Below are positions 8,001 through 14,640 of a stretch of 18,191 bases of DNA, one piece after another. Location of the stretch: NCBI GenBank assembly GCA_913009865.1, contig CAJVYK010000019.1, positions 1-18,191 of the forward strand. The letters are read 5' to 3'. The DNA comes from an uncultured bacterium. GTDB taxonomy: Bacteria; Planctomycetota; Phycisphaerae; Sedimentisphaerales; Anaerobacaceae. Positions within the stretch are counted from its first letter, which is position 1. Each line of letters starts with the position of its first letter. The translations under genes were made by a program, and so were the position numbers. Under the pieces are notes generated by a model. The model was not told where the DNA came from, ran no database searches, and saw only the letters and a program-made list of their open reading frames with translations.

Positions 8001-8747
8001 GCCTGTTTCAGGGTCGGTTAACTGCTCAACAACCTCGGTCCATTCGGCATAGGTTTTTACATATTCGGTAAGCAGGTCGAGATTGTTGTCGGAGTCGAGG
8101 AAATTCTTCAGCGACTCGGTTAGTTGTTGTTCATTCAACTTCGCCCAATCACTTCTGTTTAGCTTTATCCGGTCGAGGTCAAGTCCGGCGGTTTTGAGTT
8201 TTGAGTTTTGAGTTTTGAGTTTTGCAAACAGTCCATCTCTTTGGTTCTGTAGCTGTTTGCGTTCATCATAGACTGTGGCCAGCTTAGTGAGCATTGTTAG
8301 TCTGTCAGATGAGCCTTGGGCGAATCTGGTGAAATCTTCGGCTCGCTGTTCTGCTGGTTTTTGGAGGGCTCGCATAATTATTGCGGGGTTTATATTTTCA
8401 GCTAACAACTCGCTCATAGCTTTTTCGAAATTCCGCCGTTTTGCGCGGGTTTCTGCACTTGCCAGGGGCATTTGTATCTCGAAGCGTGTATTACCCTGCG
8501 GCCGCCATACAAGGTTTTGAATGTTGGTAGGGTCTATCCGCCTTCGTAAAATGGTTATCATTCTCGTGGACAGATTTTTCTTTTCCGCCGCTCCGAGTCC
8601 TTGTGTGTCAATCTCGTAAATAAGACTTGTTCCGCCTGCCAGGTCTATTCCGGGCTTTAAGGTTTTGTCCGGCGGATACAAAGTCCAAGCTGCAATGACT
8701 ACCAGAATAATAATTAAAGAGATTTTCCAGACCAGATTTTTGTCCAT
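5061..8747 (-). CDS. secDF: Fused protein translocase subunit SecDF
   Basis: The 1228-residue protein joins SecD and SecF. Together they use the proton motive force to help SecYEG complete export of proteins across the inner membrane. The SecD half has a first membrane helix (7-23), the motif KPGIDLAGGTSLIYE (31-45), a periplasmic P1 domain, then membrane helices from about 533 with GMSVDANVLIFERIREE (592-608). The SecF half starts near 695, with FTGGTSIII (741-749) and, near 1130-1145, GYSLNDTIVVFDRIRE. I chose ATG 8747 (MDKNLVWK) because GAGG lies five bases upstream; an in-frame ATG at 8801 would add 18 residues encoded by repeat sequence. P1 carries a long charged helical insertion (about 105-320), part of which (176-186) is encoded by a heptamer repeat. 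It is downstream of yajC with a 66-nt gap. Confidence 0.95.
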   Translation of the reverse strand: MDKNLVWKISLIIILVVIAAWTLYPPDKTLKPGIDLAGGTSLIYEIDTQGLGAAEKKNLSTRMITILRRRIDPTNIQNLVWRPQGNTRFEIQMPLASAETRAKRRNFEKAMSELLAENINPAIIMRALQKPAEQRAEDFTRFAQGSSDRLTMLTKLATVYDERKQLQNQRDGLFAKLKTQNSKLKTAGLDLDRIKLNRSDWAKLNEQQLTESLKNFLDSDNNLDLLTEYVKTYAEWTEVVEQLTDPETGLNIQYKNSKKILDKLNLTEEQINFCLEMPPKSSKRTEAIEKLKTEFADRAEKIDKAVAAFDEYRPFRGRLDDPKDLQRMLKGAGILEFRILPTLDHPEVDADEMAGYVETLKTKGPKYASDNKYVWCEIENISEWKVANSVVAPFGDKYYVLASNNKNEVMLHRAGAKEWKLTGARPTQDRQGRRAIGFKLDERAGSMFGKITGKNIGRPLCILLDGIAISAPNIQSRITTQGVITGSFTKTDVADMVNKLNAGSLPARLVEQPISIKTIGPSIGADNRDQGIRAGLIGLVAVVLCMAGYYMLAGSIADIALLMNLLFILATMALLRATFTLPGIAGLILTIGMSVDANVLIFERIREEQQRGSSLRIAIRNGYQRAFRTILDANLTTFITAAVLYWVASEEIKGFAIVLMLGIVSSMFTALFVTRTIFDYLLAKRIIKDHLFMLRLIHKPNINWMALRPIFFCISILLITSGLVIFFTRDDAKNNKYDIEFTGGTSIIINLKDGVNLTRQEVADRIHKIGNELNSPALVVANIYSVGKTSKAKTDGEKIYKQYEINTTETNRTTAIVTFPGPGRHTVETVTSAIEKAQAKSRDKLTNLRVTQHTESGISFVIATSQVNPSLVKNILSTAFPQADIPEPQVDEIVNNAILTAFPDELEIQQNLQPQIISREKITEALIDSFPELIDFLGGIKITCKIEKPATLEEIDQRFKNLRMKSDIHNFNWYAYNILDRDLDTIDPNQPVESFVYLSADPQAAFRQLSEDEWAQFVENETDKVLTAVSLEGSFLSTQFDPSVGVEQKTRALIAIILSLFAIVTYIWIRFGNVHYGLAAIIALLHDVCITLGAITACTYIAGTPIGEKLLIGDFKINLAIIAAFLTLIGYSLNDTIVVFDRIRENRRKDRPTPQIITNSINQTMSRTILTSFTTFIVVLIMYIFGGQALRGFTFAIGFGIIIGTYSSIAIAAPILLIGAKSKKESRK
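8191..8225. repeat. Heptamer tandem tract inside secD
   Basis: Five units of gttttga are seen, the last ending in c instead of a. The tract lies inside the SecD coding region and encodes KLKTQNSKLKT. Three units make 21 bases, so a heptamer tract reads as a seven-residue repeat. It falls in the charged helical insertion of the periplasmic domain. Confidence 0.8.
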
Positions 8748-8787
8748 AATTTCCTCATATTGTGTTGATGCGTATATATGTAAATGA

Positions 8788-8818
8788 GTTAATGCGTTCA
8801 CTCATCTACTCTTTCACG
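8788..8818. repeat. 31-nt repeat shared with 14641-14671, copy 1
   Basis: It matches 14641-14671 at 27 of 31 positions in the same orientation. It is built of degenerate 8-bp units (cgttcact, catctact, ctttcacg). It lies between yajC and secDF and contains the yajC stop codon (8814-8816). Confidence 0.65.
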
Positions 8819-9224
8819 ATTTATCTTTCGACAAATTCCTTCCGACTGCTGAAGTGGCGACTTTTATTTTCGTATTATTTGACTCATCAACTTTCAACGT
8901 AATTTCGTCATCCCTGATATCCACTACGGTTCCGATAATCCCGCCGATTGTTCTGACCCTGTCATTTTTTTGCAGCGTCTGAACCATTTGTTTGTGCTGC
9001 TGTTGTTTTTTCCGGGGCCCCCTAAAAAGCAGGAAGTACATCACTACGGCCATCAAGCCAAACAATATCAGTGGGGAGCCGAAGAGACCTGGTGCTCGCT
9101 CTCCGGGTGCAGTAGAGTTGGAGTCGGAGGCAACCGTCGTTGTTGAGGTCTGCTCGGTAGTAACCGACTCTGAGGTAATACCTGAGGACCCCTCGCTCTG
9201 AGCTAATATCCATATATTGTTCAT
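8814..9224 (-). CDS. yajC: Preprotein translocase accessory subunit YajC
   Basis: YajC associates with SecDF in the inner membrane and supports protein export and membrane insertion. The 136-residue product has a Ser/Thr-rich N-terminal segment (10-45), one membrane helix (about 48-67, ending FLLFRGPRKKQQQ), and the conserved cytoplasmic part with VQTLQKNDRVRTIGGIIGTV (81-100) and ITLKVDESNNTKIKVATSAV. It lies between tgt and secDF, its usual place. ATG 9224 (MNNIWIL) has AAGG nine bases upstream; ATG 9230, two codons earlier, is also possible. The longer ORF starting at 9293 translates a heptamer repeat and is unlikely. The N-terminal extension before the helix is longer than in E. coli YajC. 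Confidence 0.93.
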   Translation of the reverse strand: MNNIWILAQSEGSSGITSESVTTEQTSTTTVASDSNSTAPGERAPGLFGSPLILFGLMAVVMYFLLFRGPRKKQQQHKQMVQTLQKNDRVRTIGGIIGTVVDIRDDEITLKVDESNNTKIKVATSAVGRNLSKDKS

Positions 9225-9240
9225 TTTCATTTTCCTTTCA

Positions 9241-9282
9241 TAGTGTTTATAGCGTTTGGTGTATAGCGTATAGCGTATAACG
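9241..9282. repeat. Heptamer tandem tract
   Basis: Six 7-bp units are seen: tagtgtt, tatagcg, tttggtg, tatagcg, tatagcg, tataacg. The tract fills the space between the tgt stop and the yajC ribosome binding site. Confidence 0.7.
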
Positions 9283-9305
9283 AAAATTGTCAATTTCCAA
9301 ATTGT

Positions 9306-10409
9306 TCAACTGCCGGTTTTCAATTGTTCGGCTGCCCAGTCGGCAAACTCGTTTTTTTCTATAGCCCGCCTTATTTTGGTCATTAGTCTCTGGTAAAATC
9401 TTAGATTATGCAAAGACACCAGGATTGGGCCGAGATATTCCTTCGTCTTAAAGAAGTGTCTGAGGGTGCCCCTGCAGAAATTTTTGCAGCAGTAACAGTC
9501 GCAGCCGGCCTCAACCGGAGCGGTGTCGTCTATATGAGCGTTATTCCTTAAGCGTAGAGGCCCGTTTTCAGTAAAGGCGAAGCCGTTCCGTCCGTTTCGG
9601 GTCGGCAGGACGCAATCGAACATATCGACACCGGCCTTTACGGCGGCGATAATATCGGCTGGTGTGCCGACGCCCATTAGATAACGAGGCTTATCCTGCG
9701 GCAAAAACTTTGTTGTAGAGTTGACAGTCTTTATCATATTGTCGTGTCCTTCACCTACGCTTAATCCGCCGATAGCATAGCCGTCGAAATCCAATTTGAC
9801 AAGCTCTGAGGCGCAGTGCGTCCGGAGAGGTAAATCTATTCCGCCCTGAACAATGGCGAACAACATCTGGCTGCTGTTGGTGTGAGTTTGTTTACACCTC
9901 CCTGCCCAGCGAATGGTTCTTTCCACAGCTTTTTTTAACTGCGAGCCGCTACAGGGAAAGGGTGTGCATTCATCGAAACACATTATTATATCGGCGCCAA
10001 GCCGGTTCTGGATGTTGGTGGCGATTTCGGCGTTGAGCTGTATTTTTGCTCCGTCTATGTGGCTGGTGAATTCGACTCCGTCATCATCGGTTTTTGTCAG
10101 CTGGTTCAGAGAAAAAATTTGATAGCCGCCGCTGTCGGTCAGTATAGCTCTGTCCCAGGCCATAAATTTGTGCAGTCCGCCAAGTTCTTCGACCGTCTCG
10201 ATTCCGGGCCGAAGCATCAGATGATAAGTGTTGGCCAATATGAGCGCAGAACCGGTTTCCTTGAGTTGCTGTGGTGTGGTTCCCTTTACCGCACCGGCGG
10301 TGCCGACCGGACAAAAGACCGGCGTTTCAACCTTGCCGTGGGCTGTAGTTAAAACGGCTCGCCGAGCTGCAGAGTCGCTGTCTGTATTGAGGATTTCGAA
10401 CTTAGCCAT
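9306..10409 (-). CDS. tgt: Queuine/preQ1 tRNA-guanine transglycosylase
   Basis: Tgt swaps guanine 34 in the wobble position of GUN-anticodon tRNAs (Asp, Asn, His, Tyr) for preQ1 during queuosine synthesis. The 367-residue length matches bacterial Tgt. Visible motifs are TDSGGYQIFSL with the proton-acceptor Asp92, FDECTP (145-150), VQGGID (187-192), YAIGGLSVGE (211-220), and MFDCVLPTRNGRNG with the nucleophile Asp265. The zinc site is CDCYCC with Cys303, Cys305 and Cys308, plus His334. ATG 10409 follows the stop of the SpoIID-domain gene by one base, so the two are very likely co-transcribed and translationally coupled. No queA is present in the window. Confidence 0.97.
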   Translation of the reverse strand: MAKFEILNTDSDSAARRAVLTTAHGKVETPVFCPVGTAGAVKGTTPQQLKETGSALILANTYHLMLRPGIETVEELGGLHKFMAWDRAILTDSGGYQIFSLNQLTKTDDDGVEFTSHIDGAKIQLNAEIATNIQNRLGADIIMCFDECTPFPCSGSQLKKAVERTIRWAGRCKQTHTNSSQMLFAIVQGGIDLPLRTHCASELVKLDFDGYAIGGLSVGEGHDNMIKTVNSTTKFLPQDKPRYLMGVGTPADIIAAVKAGVDMFDCVLPTRNGRNGFAFTENGPLRLRNNAHIDDTAPVEAGCDCYCCKNFCRGTLRHFFKTKEYLGPILVSLHNLRFYQRLMTKIRRAIEKNEFADWAAEQLKTGS

Positions 10410-10410
10410 T

Positions 10411-11757
10411 TCAATAGATACTTACGATTTTGGAACTGGGGTAGTAATAGAAAAGAATCTGCCTTGCGGTTTTGCCTTCTCTTGCCATTGCCTCCGCACC
10501 ATATTGGCACATTCCCACGCCGTGCCCCCAACCTCTGCCTGAAATAAACGCCCATTTATCGCCCATATTGACGATTTGGCAAATTGTGCTTTTTAATTTA
10601 CGGCCGGTCGGGTCAATTGACAGGCGAAAGTCCTCCGCTCGTAGAAAATCGCTTTTGCCGGTTGAGCCGAGCAGTTTGACTGAAACCAATCGGGAAAATT
10701 TTCCATAGTTACTTTGCCTTGCCGGTATGATATTCGTGATTTCTCCGAGCTGCTTCAGCTTTGGATATTTATTCAGCAGTCTGGCTGTAACATCGGTCTT
10801 ATCGAATTGAACCATCGGCCAAAAGAAAAAGCTCGGCTTGGCTACATCCTTACAATAAGGACAGGGAACACCAACGAGCGGTTCAAAAGAATCGCCGAAC
10901 ACATTATCGCTGTTTTCTGTGTGGCCGCCACAGGTTGAGCTGTAGTAAGCGGGAAAGATACCTTCAGTGCCGTCGGTTTGTTTACAGACTAAAACCTGCC
11001 CTTGTGTTTGATTGACGGCGTTCCAAATCCGAGATGATTCGGAGCCGAGGCCGCGATAGGCCTGATTTGCCTCTGTCTTCGTGACGTCCCAGTTGCGTCT
11101 GCCGCCAAATCGCTTTTTGATGTACAGGCAGTATGTCCTCGCTGCGATTGCCTGGGCCTGCAGCGCCGCCGGCTCCCAATAATCAGGCATCTCAGCGCCT
11201 ACTACGCCGGCTAAATACGGCTCAAGCGGAACAAGATTTACCGCATCAAAGGATTTACCATCAGAATTGAGTATAAGCTTTAATTTGCCGCGATAATCGT
11301 TGCCATTCAGGTTGAATATGTACGGCTCGTCGGGCAAAATAATTACTTCGCTACCTGTGAAGGACCGGCCGTCAATAGTAATTCTGCCGGCAGATACACT
11401 AACCTTTAGCGGTGTATCGGCCTGGTTGAAGCGGGCTTGTATGGTCTGTGTTTGCGGATATAAAACGGCGAAGGACGAGGTGGCATTCAGCCTCAAAGCT
11501 CTAATATCGTCAAGGAGCAAAACTCTTACCCAAAACTGTTGTTCGATATCCATTTGGGTGGTGGACTCGACGAGTTGTCTTTCCCTACAGCCACCAAGAA
11601 TTACAGAGAGAAAAAAAGTAAAAATGTAAAAGGCAAAAAGAAAAGATGTGCCGGTTTTCTCATTTTTCCCTTTTGCTTCGCTCGTTGGAAGCGAACCTGT
11701 CAGCTTTAACTTTTTATCTTCTCTAAAAATGGTCAATAGTAAATAATCAATAATCAA
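10411..11757 (-). CDS. SpoIID/LytB-domain protein, probable lipoprotein peptidoglycan lytic transglycosylase
   Basis: The SpoIID family removes or cleaves glycan strands of denuded peptidoglycan. Family motifs are clear: VPLEPYLAGVVGAEMP with the catalytic Glu189, the AALQAQAIAARTY helix, AYYSSTCGGHTE (270-281), and GRGWGHGVGMCQYGAEAMA (408-424). CPYC (299-302) with Cys276 and His279 could bind metal, as in clostridial SpoIID (inference). A hydrophobic stretch ends in GGC (Cys57), compatible with a lipoprotein signal. The start is doubtful. The only in-frame start codons are TTGs near 11757 within repeat DNA and without a ribosome site. A good site (AAGGG then ATG at 11663) is one base out of frame across an A7 run (11611-11617). 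The gene sits six bases after the TPR/alpha-CTD gene and one base before tgt. Spore formation is not implied. Confidence 0.88.
   Translation of the reverse strand: MIIDYLLLTIFREDKKLKLTGSLPTSEAKGKNEKTGTSFLFAFYIFTFFLSVILGGCRERQLVESTTQMDIEQQFWVRVLLLDDIRALRLNATSSFAVLYPQTQTIQARFNQADTPLKVSVSAGRITIDGRSFTGSEVIILPDEPYIFNLNGNDYRGKLKLILNSDGKSFDAVNLVPLEPYLAGVVGAEMPDYWEPAALQAQAIAARTYCLYIKKRFGGRRNWDVTKTEANQAYRGLGSESSRIWNAVNQTQGQVLVCKQTDGTEGIFPAYYSSTCGGHTENSDNVFGDSFEPLVGVPCPYCKDVAKPSFFFWPMVQFDKTDVTARLLNKYPKLKQLGEITNIIPARQSNYGKFSRLVSVKLLGSTGKSDFLRAEDFRLSIDPTGRKLKSTICQIVNMGDKWAFISGRGWGHGVGMCQYGAEAMAREGKTARQILFYYYPSSKIVSIY
11611..11617 (-). other. Seven-base homopolymer that separates the best start codon from the SpoIID frame
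   Basis: On the coding strand this is T7. ATG 11663, preceded by AAGGGAAAA, opens MRKPAHLFFLPFTFLLFF and then hits a stop. With eight T residues it would continue as LSVILGGC into the SpoIID protein, giving a textbook lipoprotein signal peptide. This is either a one-base undercount, a natural lesion, or a slippage switch. Confidence 0.5.
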
Positions 11758-11761
11758 TTCG
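11734..11761. repeat. Heptamer-like tandem tract
   Basis: Units caatagt, aaataat, caataat, caattcg lie at the junction of the TPR/alpha-CTD gene and the SpoIID gene. The TTG formally starting the SpoIID ORF is inside this tract, which argues against it as a real start. Confidence 0.5.
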
Positions 11762-11762
11762 A

Positions 11763-13073
11763 TTAGTCCAGGCTTCGCAGGGATAATCCAATGTTGCTGA
11801 GAGCTTTTTTGATTTCATTTAAACTTGTTATCCCGAAGTTTTTACAGCCGAGCAGTTCGGCATCCGTTTTGCGTATCAAATCGCCGATTGTACGCATATT
11901 GAGCTTTTGCAGGCACTTGCGGGCACGGACCGATAACTGGAGCTCATCCACAGATTTGTTCATTACCTCTTCATCTTTCACGCTGCCGGGCTCAGCGATT
12001 TCTGCTGAAGAGAGCTGCTTTTCCTCCAGAGCCATACCGAGATGCAATGATTTTGATTCCAGGATGACTTTGATTTCTCTAAGGGATGTTTCACCGAAAT
12101 TTTTGTAAGACAGCAGTTCTGCCTCGGTAATATTCAAAAGATTACCAAGTGTTTCGATATTCATTTTTTTGAGGCAGTTTCTGCTGCGTACCGATAGCTC
12201 AAAATCAGAAATTGGCGTTTCGAGGATTTGGTTTTTGCGGGTTTTCTTCAATTCTTTTTCCTCGTCGCAAAACATTGTTTTTGAGCTTTCGATGTCTTTT
12301 TTGAACAGCATGGCTCTTTGATGACTCGGATGAGAGTCCAGTACCTTATCAATACATCGAACCGCTTTGTCGAACTGGCCCATATCTTCATAAAGTACAG
12401 CTAAATTCATCAGGGCGCTTACATAAACGGGGGTGGTTGAAACGACTTGCTTGTAGTAATCCATAGCTGCATCTTCATCACCGGATAAATCACAACGATA
12501 CGCCATGTGGAAAAGGGCTTTTTGATGATTCGGGGATAATTCCAGAGCTGTTTTGTAATTGTCCATTGCCTCGTCGTAAAAACCCTGCATTTCATGGAGA
12601 CGGGCAAGCTGGTAATGATATTCGGCACTTACATTTTCAAAATTTGCGCAAGTCTTGAGTTCGCGGGCGCAGGCGTCAAAGTTTGACGCATAACGATACG
12701 TGGCGACTTTTTCCAGCGTTGTGCTTAATGTGTCGGCCCCGTAATCAATGGCTTTTTGCAGGTTTTCGATAGCTTCGTCGAATTTGCCGATTCGGCGAAG
12801 TGCGAATGCCATATATATGAATTTTTCTTTGCAGTCCTTTGCTTTTTTCAGTTTGCCGGCCGCTTCGTCGTTTCTGCTCAGAATAAAAAGACCGATTCCC
12901 ACCGCCAGAAGAGCGTTCTGCCCTGTTTTGGACAGATTTTCTTCGAGTTGTTCGCTGAAGGCGATATGGTTGCTTTCACTGGAATGGACTGTCTCGGAGA
13001 GTCTCTTAATTTCGTCCATAGACGGTAAATTATCAGCGAATAAGTCGATTTCGGATTCTGTAGTCGTTTCCAT
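11763..13073 (-). CDS. TPR protein with two RNA polymerase alpha-CTD-like domains
   Basis: The 436-residue protein is soluble, with no signal peptide. Residues 50-260 are tetratricopeptide-type helical hairpins, for example GKFDEAIENLQKAIDYG, GFYDEAMDNYKTALELSPNHQKA and GQFDKAVRCIDKVLDSHPSHQRA. Two copies of the helix-hairpin-helix module of the RNA polymerase alpha C-terminal domain follow. Copy 1 (286-348) has FELSVRSRNCLKKMNIETLG and SYKNFGETSLREIK. Copy 2 (373-435) has LQLSVRARKCLQKLNMRTIG and GCKNFGITSLNEIK. In alpha itself this domain contacts UP-element DNA and activators. Here it lacks the alpha N-terminal domain, so it is not an RNA polymerase subunit. A role as DNA- or regulator-binding scaffold is inference. 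It is the first gene of the operon; GGGAG (13084-13088) lies ten bases before ATG 13073. Confidence 0.88.
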   Translation of the reverse strand: METTTESEIDLFADNLPSMDEIKRLSETVHSSESNHIAFSEQLEENLSKTGQNALLAVGIGLFILSRNDEAAGKLKKAKDCKEKFIYMAFALRRIGKFDEAIENLQKAIDYGADTLSTTLEKVATYRYASNFDACARELKTCANFENVSAEYHYQLARLHEMQGFYDEAMDNYKTALELSPNHQKALFHMAYRCDLSGDEDAAMDYYKQVVSTTPVYVSALMNLAVLYEDMGQFDKAVRCIDKVLDSHPSHQRAMLFKKDIESSKTMFCDEEKELKKTRKNQILETPISDFELSVRSRNCLKKMNIETLGNLLNITEAELLSYKNFGETSLREIKVILESKSLHLGMALEEKQLSSAEIAEPGSVKDEEVMNKSVDELQLSVRARKCLQKLNMRTIGDLIRKTDAELLGCKNFGITSLNEIKKALSNIGLSLRSLD

Positions 13074-13152
13074 TATGATTTTGCTCCCGCAGTAATTAGC
13101 ATTTAGCGTATAGTTTTCTTTCTCTATTTGCTATTCTTACACAAGGCCAGGT

Positions 13153-13180
13153 ATTATAAGGTTAAATATGAGATTTGCAA
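13153..13180 (-). promoter_or_regulatory. Sigma70-type promoter of the TPR/alpha-CTD to secDF operon
   Basis: On the minus strand, -35 TTGCAA (13175-13180) and a perfect -10 TATAAT (13153-13158) are separated by 16 bases. The expected transcription start is near 13146, giving a 5' UTR of about 70 nt before ATG 13073. Confidence 0.65.
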
Positions 13181-13276
13181 CAGCTTTTTTAGCCGTTTGT
13201 GCTTTGTTGCATTCGTATCAAAGACCGGAACGCCGATTCCAACAATGTCGCTATACCGTTTTTAATGGCCTGGCTT

Positions 13277-13870
13277 TTACCAGCTTGCTTGTTTAATGTC
13301 CCGCCATTTAGCGGTTTGTCCGCCGATTTCGAGTATTTCAACCCGGCTGACAAGCCAGTTGTTCCCCGGTCCTTTCCGCAGGTCTAATTTTATCTTTGTC
13401 AGCATTATTGGTTTGAAATTCTGATACACGTAGCTTTGTTTGTCAAACACCGTACGCACCGTAAAAATTGCAGTTGCGGTTGTTTTTGGCGGCGATATTT
13501 CTATTGATAAAACCCTTTTTATATTTTTCTCAACGAGCGGTTCTGATAGCTTCATTCTGCAATAATATATCAAAATTTCTTTGGTGCTGTGATATGAATC
13601 ACGGTAGTTGTCGGAAATAATCTGCTCGATAGCGTCAGGGTCTTCTTCTTCAATGGCTTCTACCATTGTATTAATTACCGTATTGATTTTCTCCGAATCG
13701 GTTTGAACTAAGAAATCCAGTCCGAAAGCAGCCGCAATCAGAAATGTCGGCAGCGCCAATTGCCACCAATGCCGTTTTTCCGGGAAAATCCTGCGAAGTA
13801 TTAGAATCACAAATAAAACAAGAATTGCTACAATCAGTAGTGTCCACGGCTGTTCAAAAATGTCGGACAT
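13277..13870 (-). CDS. Small two-helix membrane protein with a C-terminal NTF2-like domain
   Basis: The protein has 197 residues. Two membrane helices (about 8-26 and 35-53) are followed by a soluble domain (60-197) with the pattern of a SnoaL/NTF2-like alpha+beta fold: a helix with EAIEEEDPDAIEQIISDNYRDSY, then several strands (IEISPPKTTATAIFTVRTVF, KIKLDLRKGPGNNWLVSRVEILEIGG). That fold assignment comes from pattern only. The start codon follows the surE stop with no intervening base (TAA-ATG), and an AAAAGGG inside the surE end serves as ribosome site, so it is translationally coupled to surE. The function is unknown. Confidence 0.75.
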   Translation of the reverse strand: MSDIFEQPWTLLIVAILVLFVILILRRIFPEKRHWWQLALPTFLIAAAFGLDFLVQTDSEKINTVINTMVEAIEEEDPDAIEQIISDNYRDSYHSTKEILIYYCRMKLSEPLVEKNIKRVLSIEISPPKTTATAIFTVRTVFDKQSYVYQNFKPIMLTKIKLDLRKGPGNNWLVSRVEILEIGGQTAKWRDIKQASW

Positions 13871-14626
13871 TTACTTGGCCCTTTTGTAGTTCATAGTTCG
13901 TAGTTGGCGTGTTTTGGTGTGATTTGTCATATCAGGGGCCAAAGCCGTTATTGTTATAAAACCCTCTGCCAGCGACGTTGTGTCGGTATGCGTCTGTTCG
14001 GTTCGGTGTGGGCCGCCGGCTAATTGAAAAACGGTTTGACCCTGTTCGTTTTTTTGGCTGATATAGCATTCCTCGAATCCTTCGGTCGATTGCGGCACAA
14101 CTCTTATGCCTTTCGGCTCGCCCTTCGATAATTGTGGTATGTTGATATTTATTACATCGCCGCTGTTGACCGGCATAAGTTTTTCCAGGATTTTTGCACA
14201 GTATCCGGCTGCACTTTCAAAATCCATTTGCTCCTCGGCGGCGAGACTCATCGCCACAGCGGGAATTTTCAGAAACGCCCCCTCCATCGCAGCGGCGACT
14301 GTTCCGGAGTAATAAACGTTTATTCCTGCATTTGCCCCGTTGTTTATACCCGCAATGAGCAAATCTATCGGCCCCTCGTGCAGCTGCATACAGGCGAGTT
14401 TAACGCAGTCGGCGGGTGAACCCTGCACGCTGAAACCGGTGAATTGGCTGTTAATGTTAACCTTGTTACACACTAAGGGCTGGGTAAATGTAACTCTGTG
14501 GCTGGCGCCAGACTGGCCGTCTGCTGGAGCAACTACCGTCACATCTCCCATTTTGACCAGTTCTTTATAAATGGCAGCCAGACCCGGTGCGAAAATGCCG
14601 TCGTCATTTGTCAATAATATTTGCAT
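13871..14626 (-). CDS. surE: 5'-nucleotidase / survival protein SurE
   Basis: SurE is a metal-dependent phosphatase that dephosphorylates nucleoside 5'- and 3'-monophosphates in the cytoplasm. The 251-residue product shows NDDG at 7-10 (metal ligands Asp8 and Asp9), the GQSGASH loop with Ser39, GSPADCVKL (69-77), and the family hallmark AGINNGANAGINVYYSGTVAAAMEG (92-116, metal ligand Asn95). ATG 14626 has AGGA about five bases upstream. The last residues (RQLRTMNYKR) are encoded by a heptamer repeat tract and look like a non-conserved tail. It is the first gene of a two-gene unit and is divergent from nnrE. Confidence 0.96.
   Translation of the reverse strand: MQILLTNDDGIFAPGLAAIYKELVKMGDVTVVAPADGQSGASHRVTFTQPLVCNKVNINSQFTGFSVQGSPADCVKLACMQLHEGPIDLLIAGINNGANAGINVYYSGTVAAAMEGAFLKIPAVAMSLAAEEQMDFESAAGYCAKILEKLMPVNSGDVININIPQLSKGEPKGIRVVPQSTEGFEECYISQKNEQGQTVFQLAGGPHRTEQTHTDTTSLAEGFITITALAPDMTNHTKTRQLRTMNYKRAK
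13887..13907. repeat. Heptamer tandem tract at the surE 3' end
   Basis: Three units, tagttca, tagttcg and tagttgg, lie in the last codons of surE and encode the tail of the protein. Confidence 0.55.
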
Positions 14627-14640
14627 AATATCCTGATTGG

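Noticed and set aside
8748..8801. 18-residue N-terminal extension of SecDF from ATG 8801
   Set aside because: It is encoded by degenerate repeat DNA and lacks a ribosome site; ATG 8747 has GAGG and starts right before the membrane helix.
9225..9293. N-terminal extension of YajC from ATG 9293
   Set aside because: It translates the tatagcg heptamer tract; ATG 9224/9230 has a ribosome site.
10411..11757. Evidence for sporulation from the SpoIID domain
   Set aside because: SpoIID/LytB domains are common in non-sporulating bacteria and no other sporulation gene is present.
13177..13195. Hairpin AACGGCT/AGCTGTT as terminator of the surE unit
   Set aside because: No T run follows on either strand, one G-U pair is needed, and it overlaps the -35 box of the next promoter.
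13199..13387. 62-residue plus-strand ORF between surE's partner gene and the TPR gene
   Set aside because: It overlaps the 3' end of the membrane protein gene on the other strand, has no family resemblance and no ribosome site.
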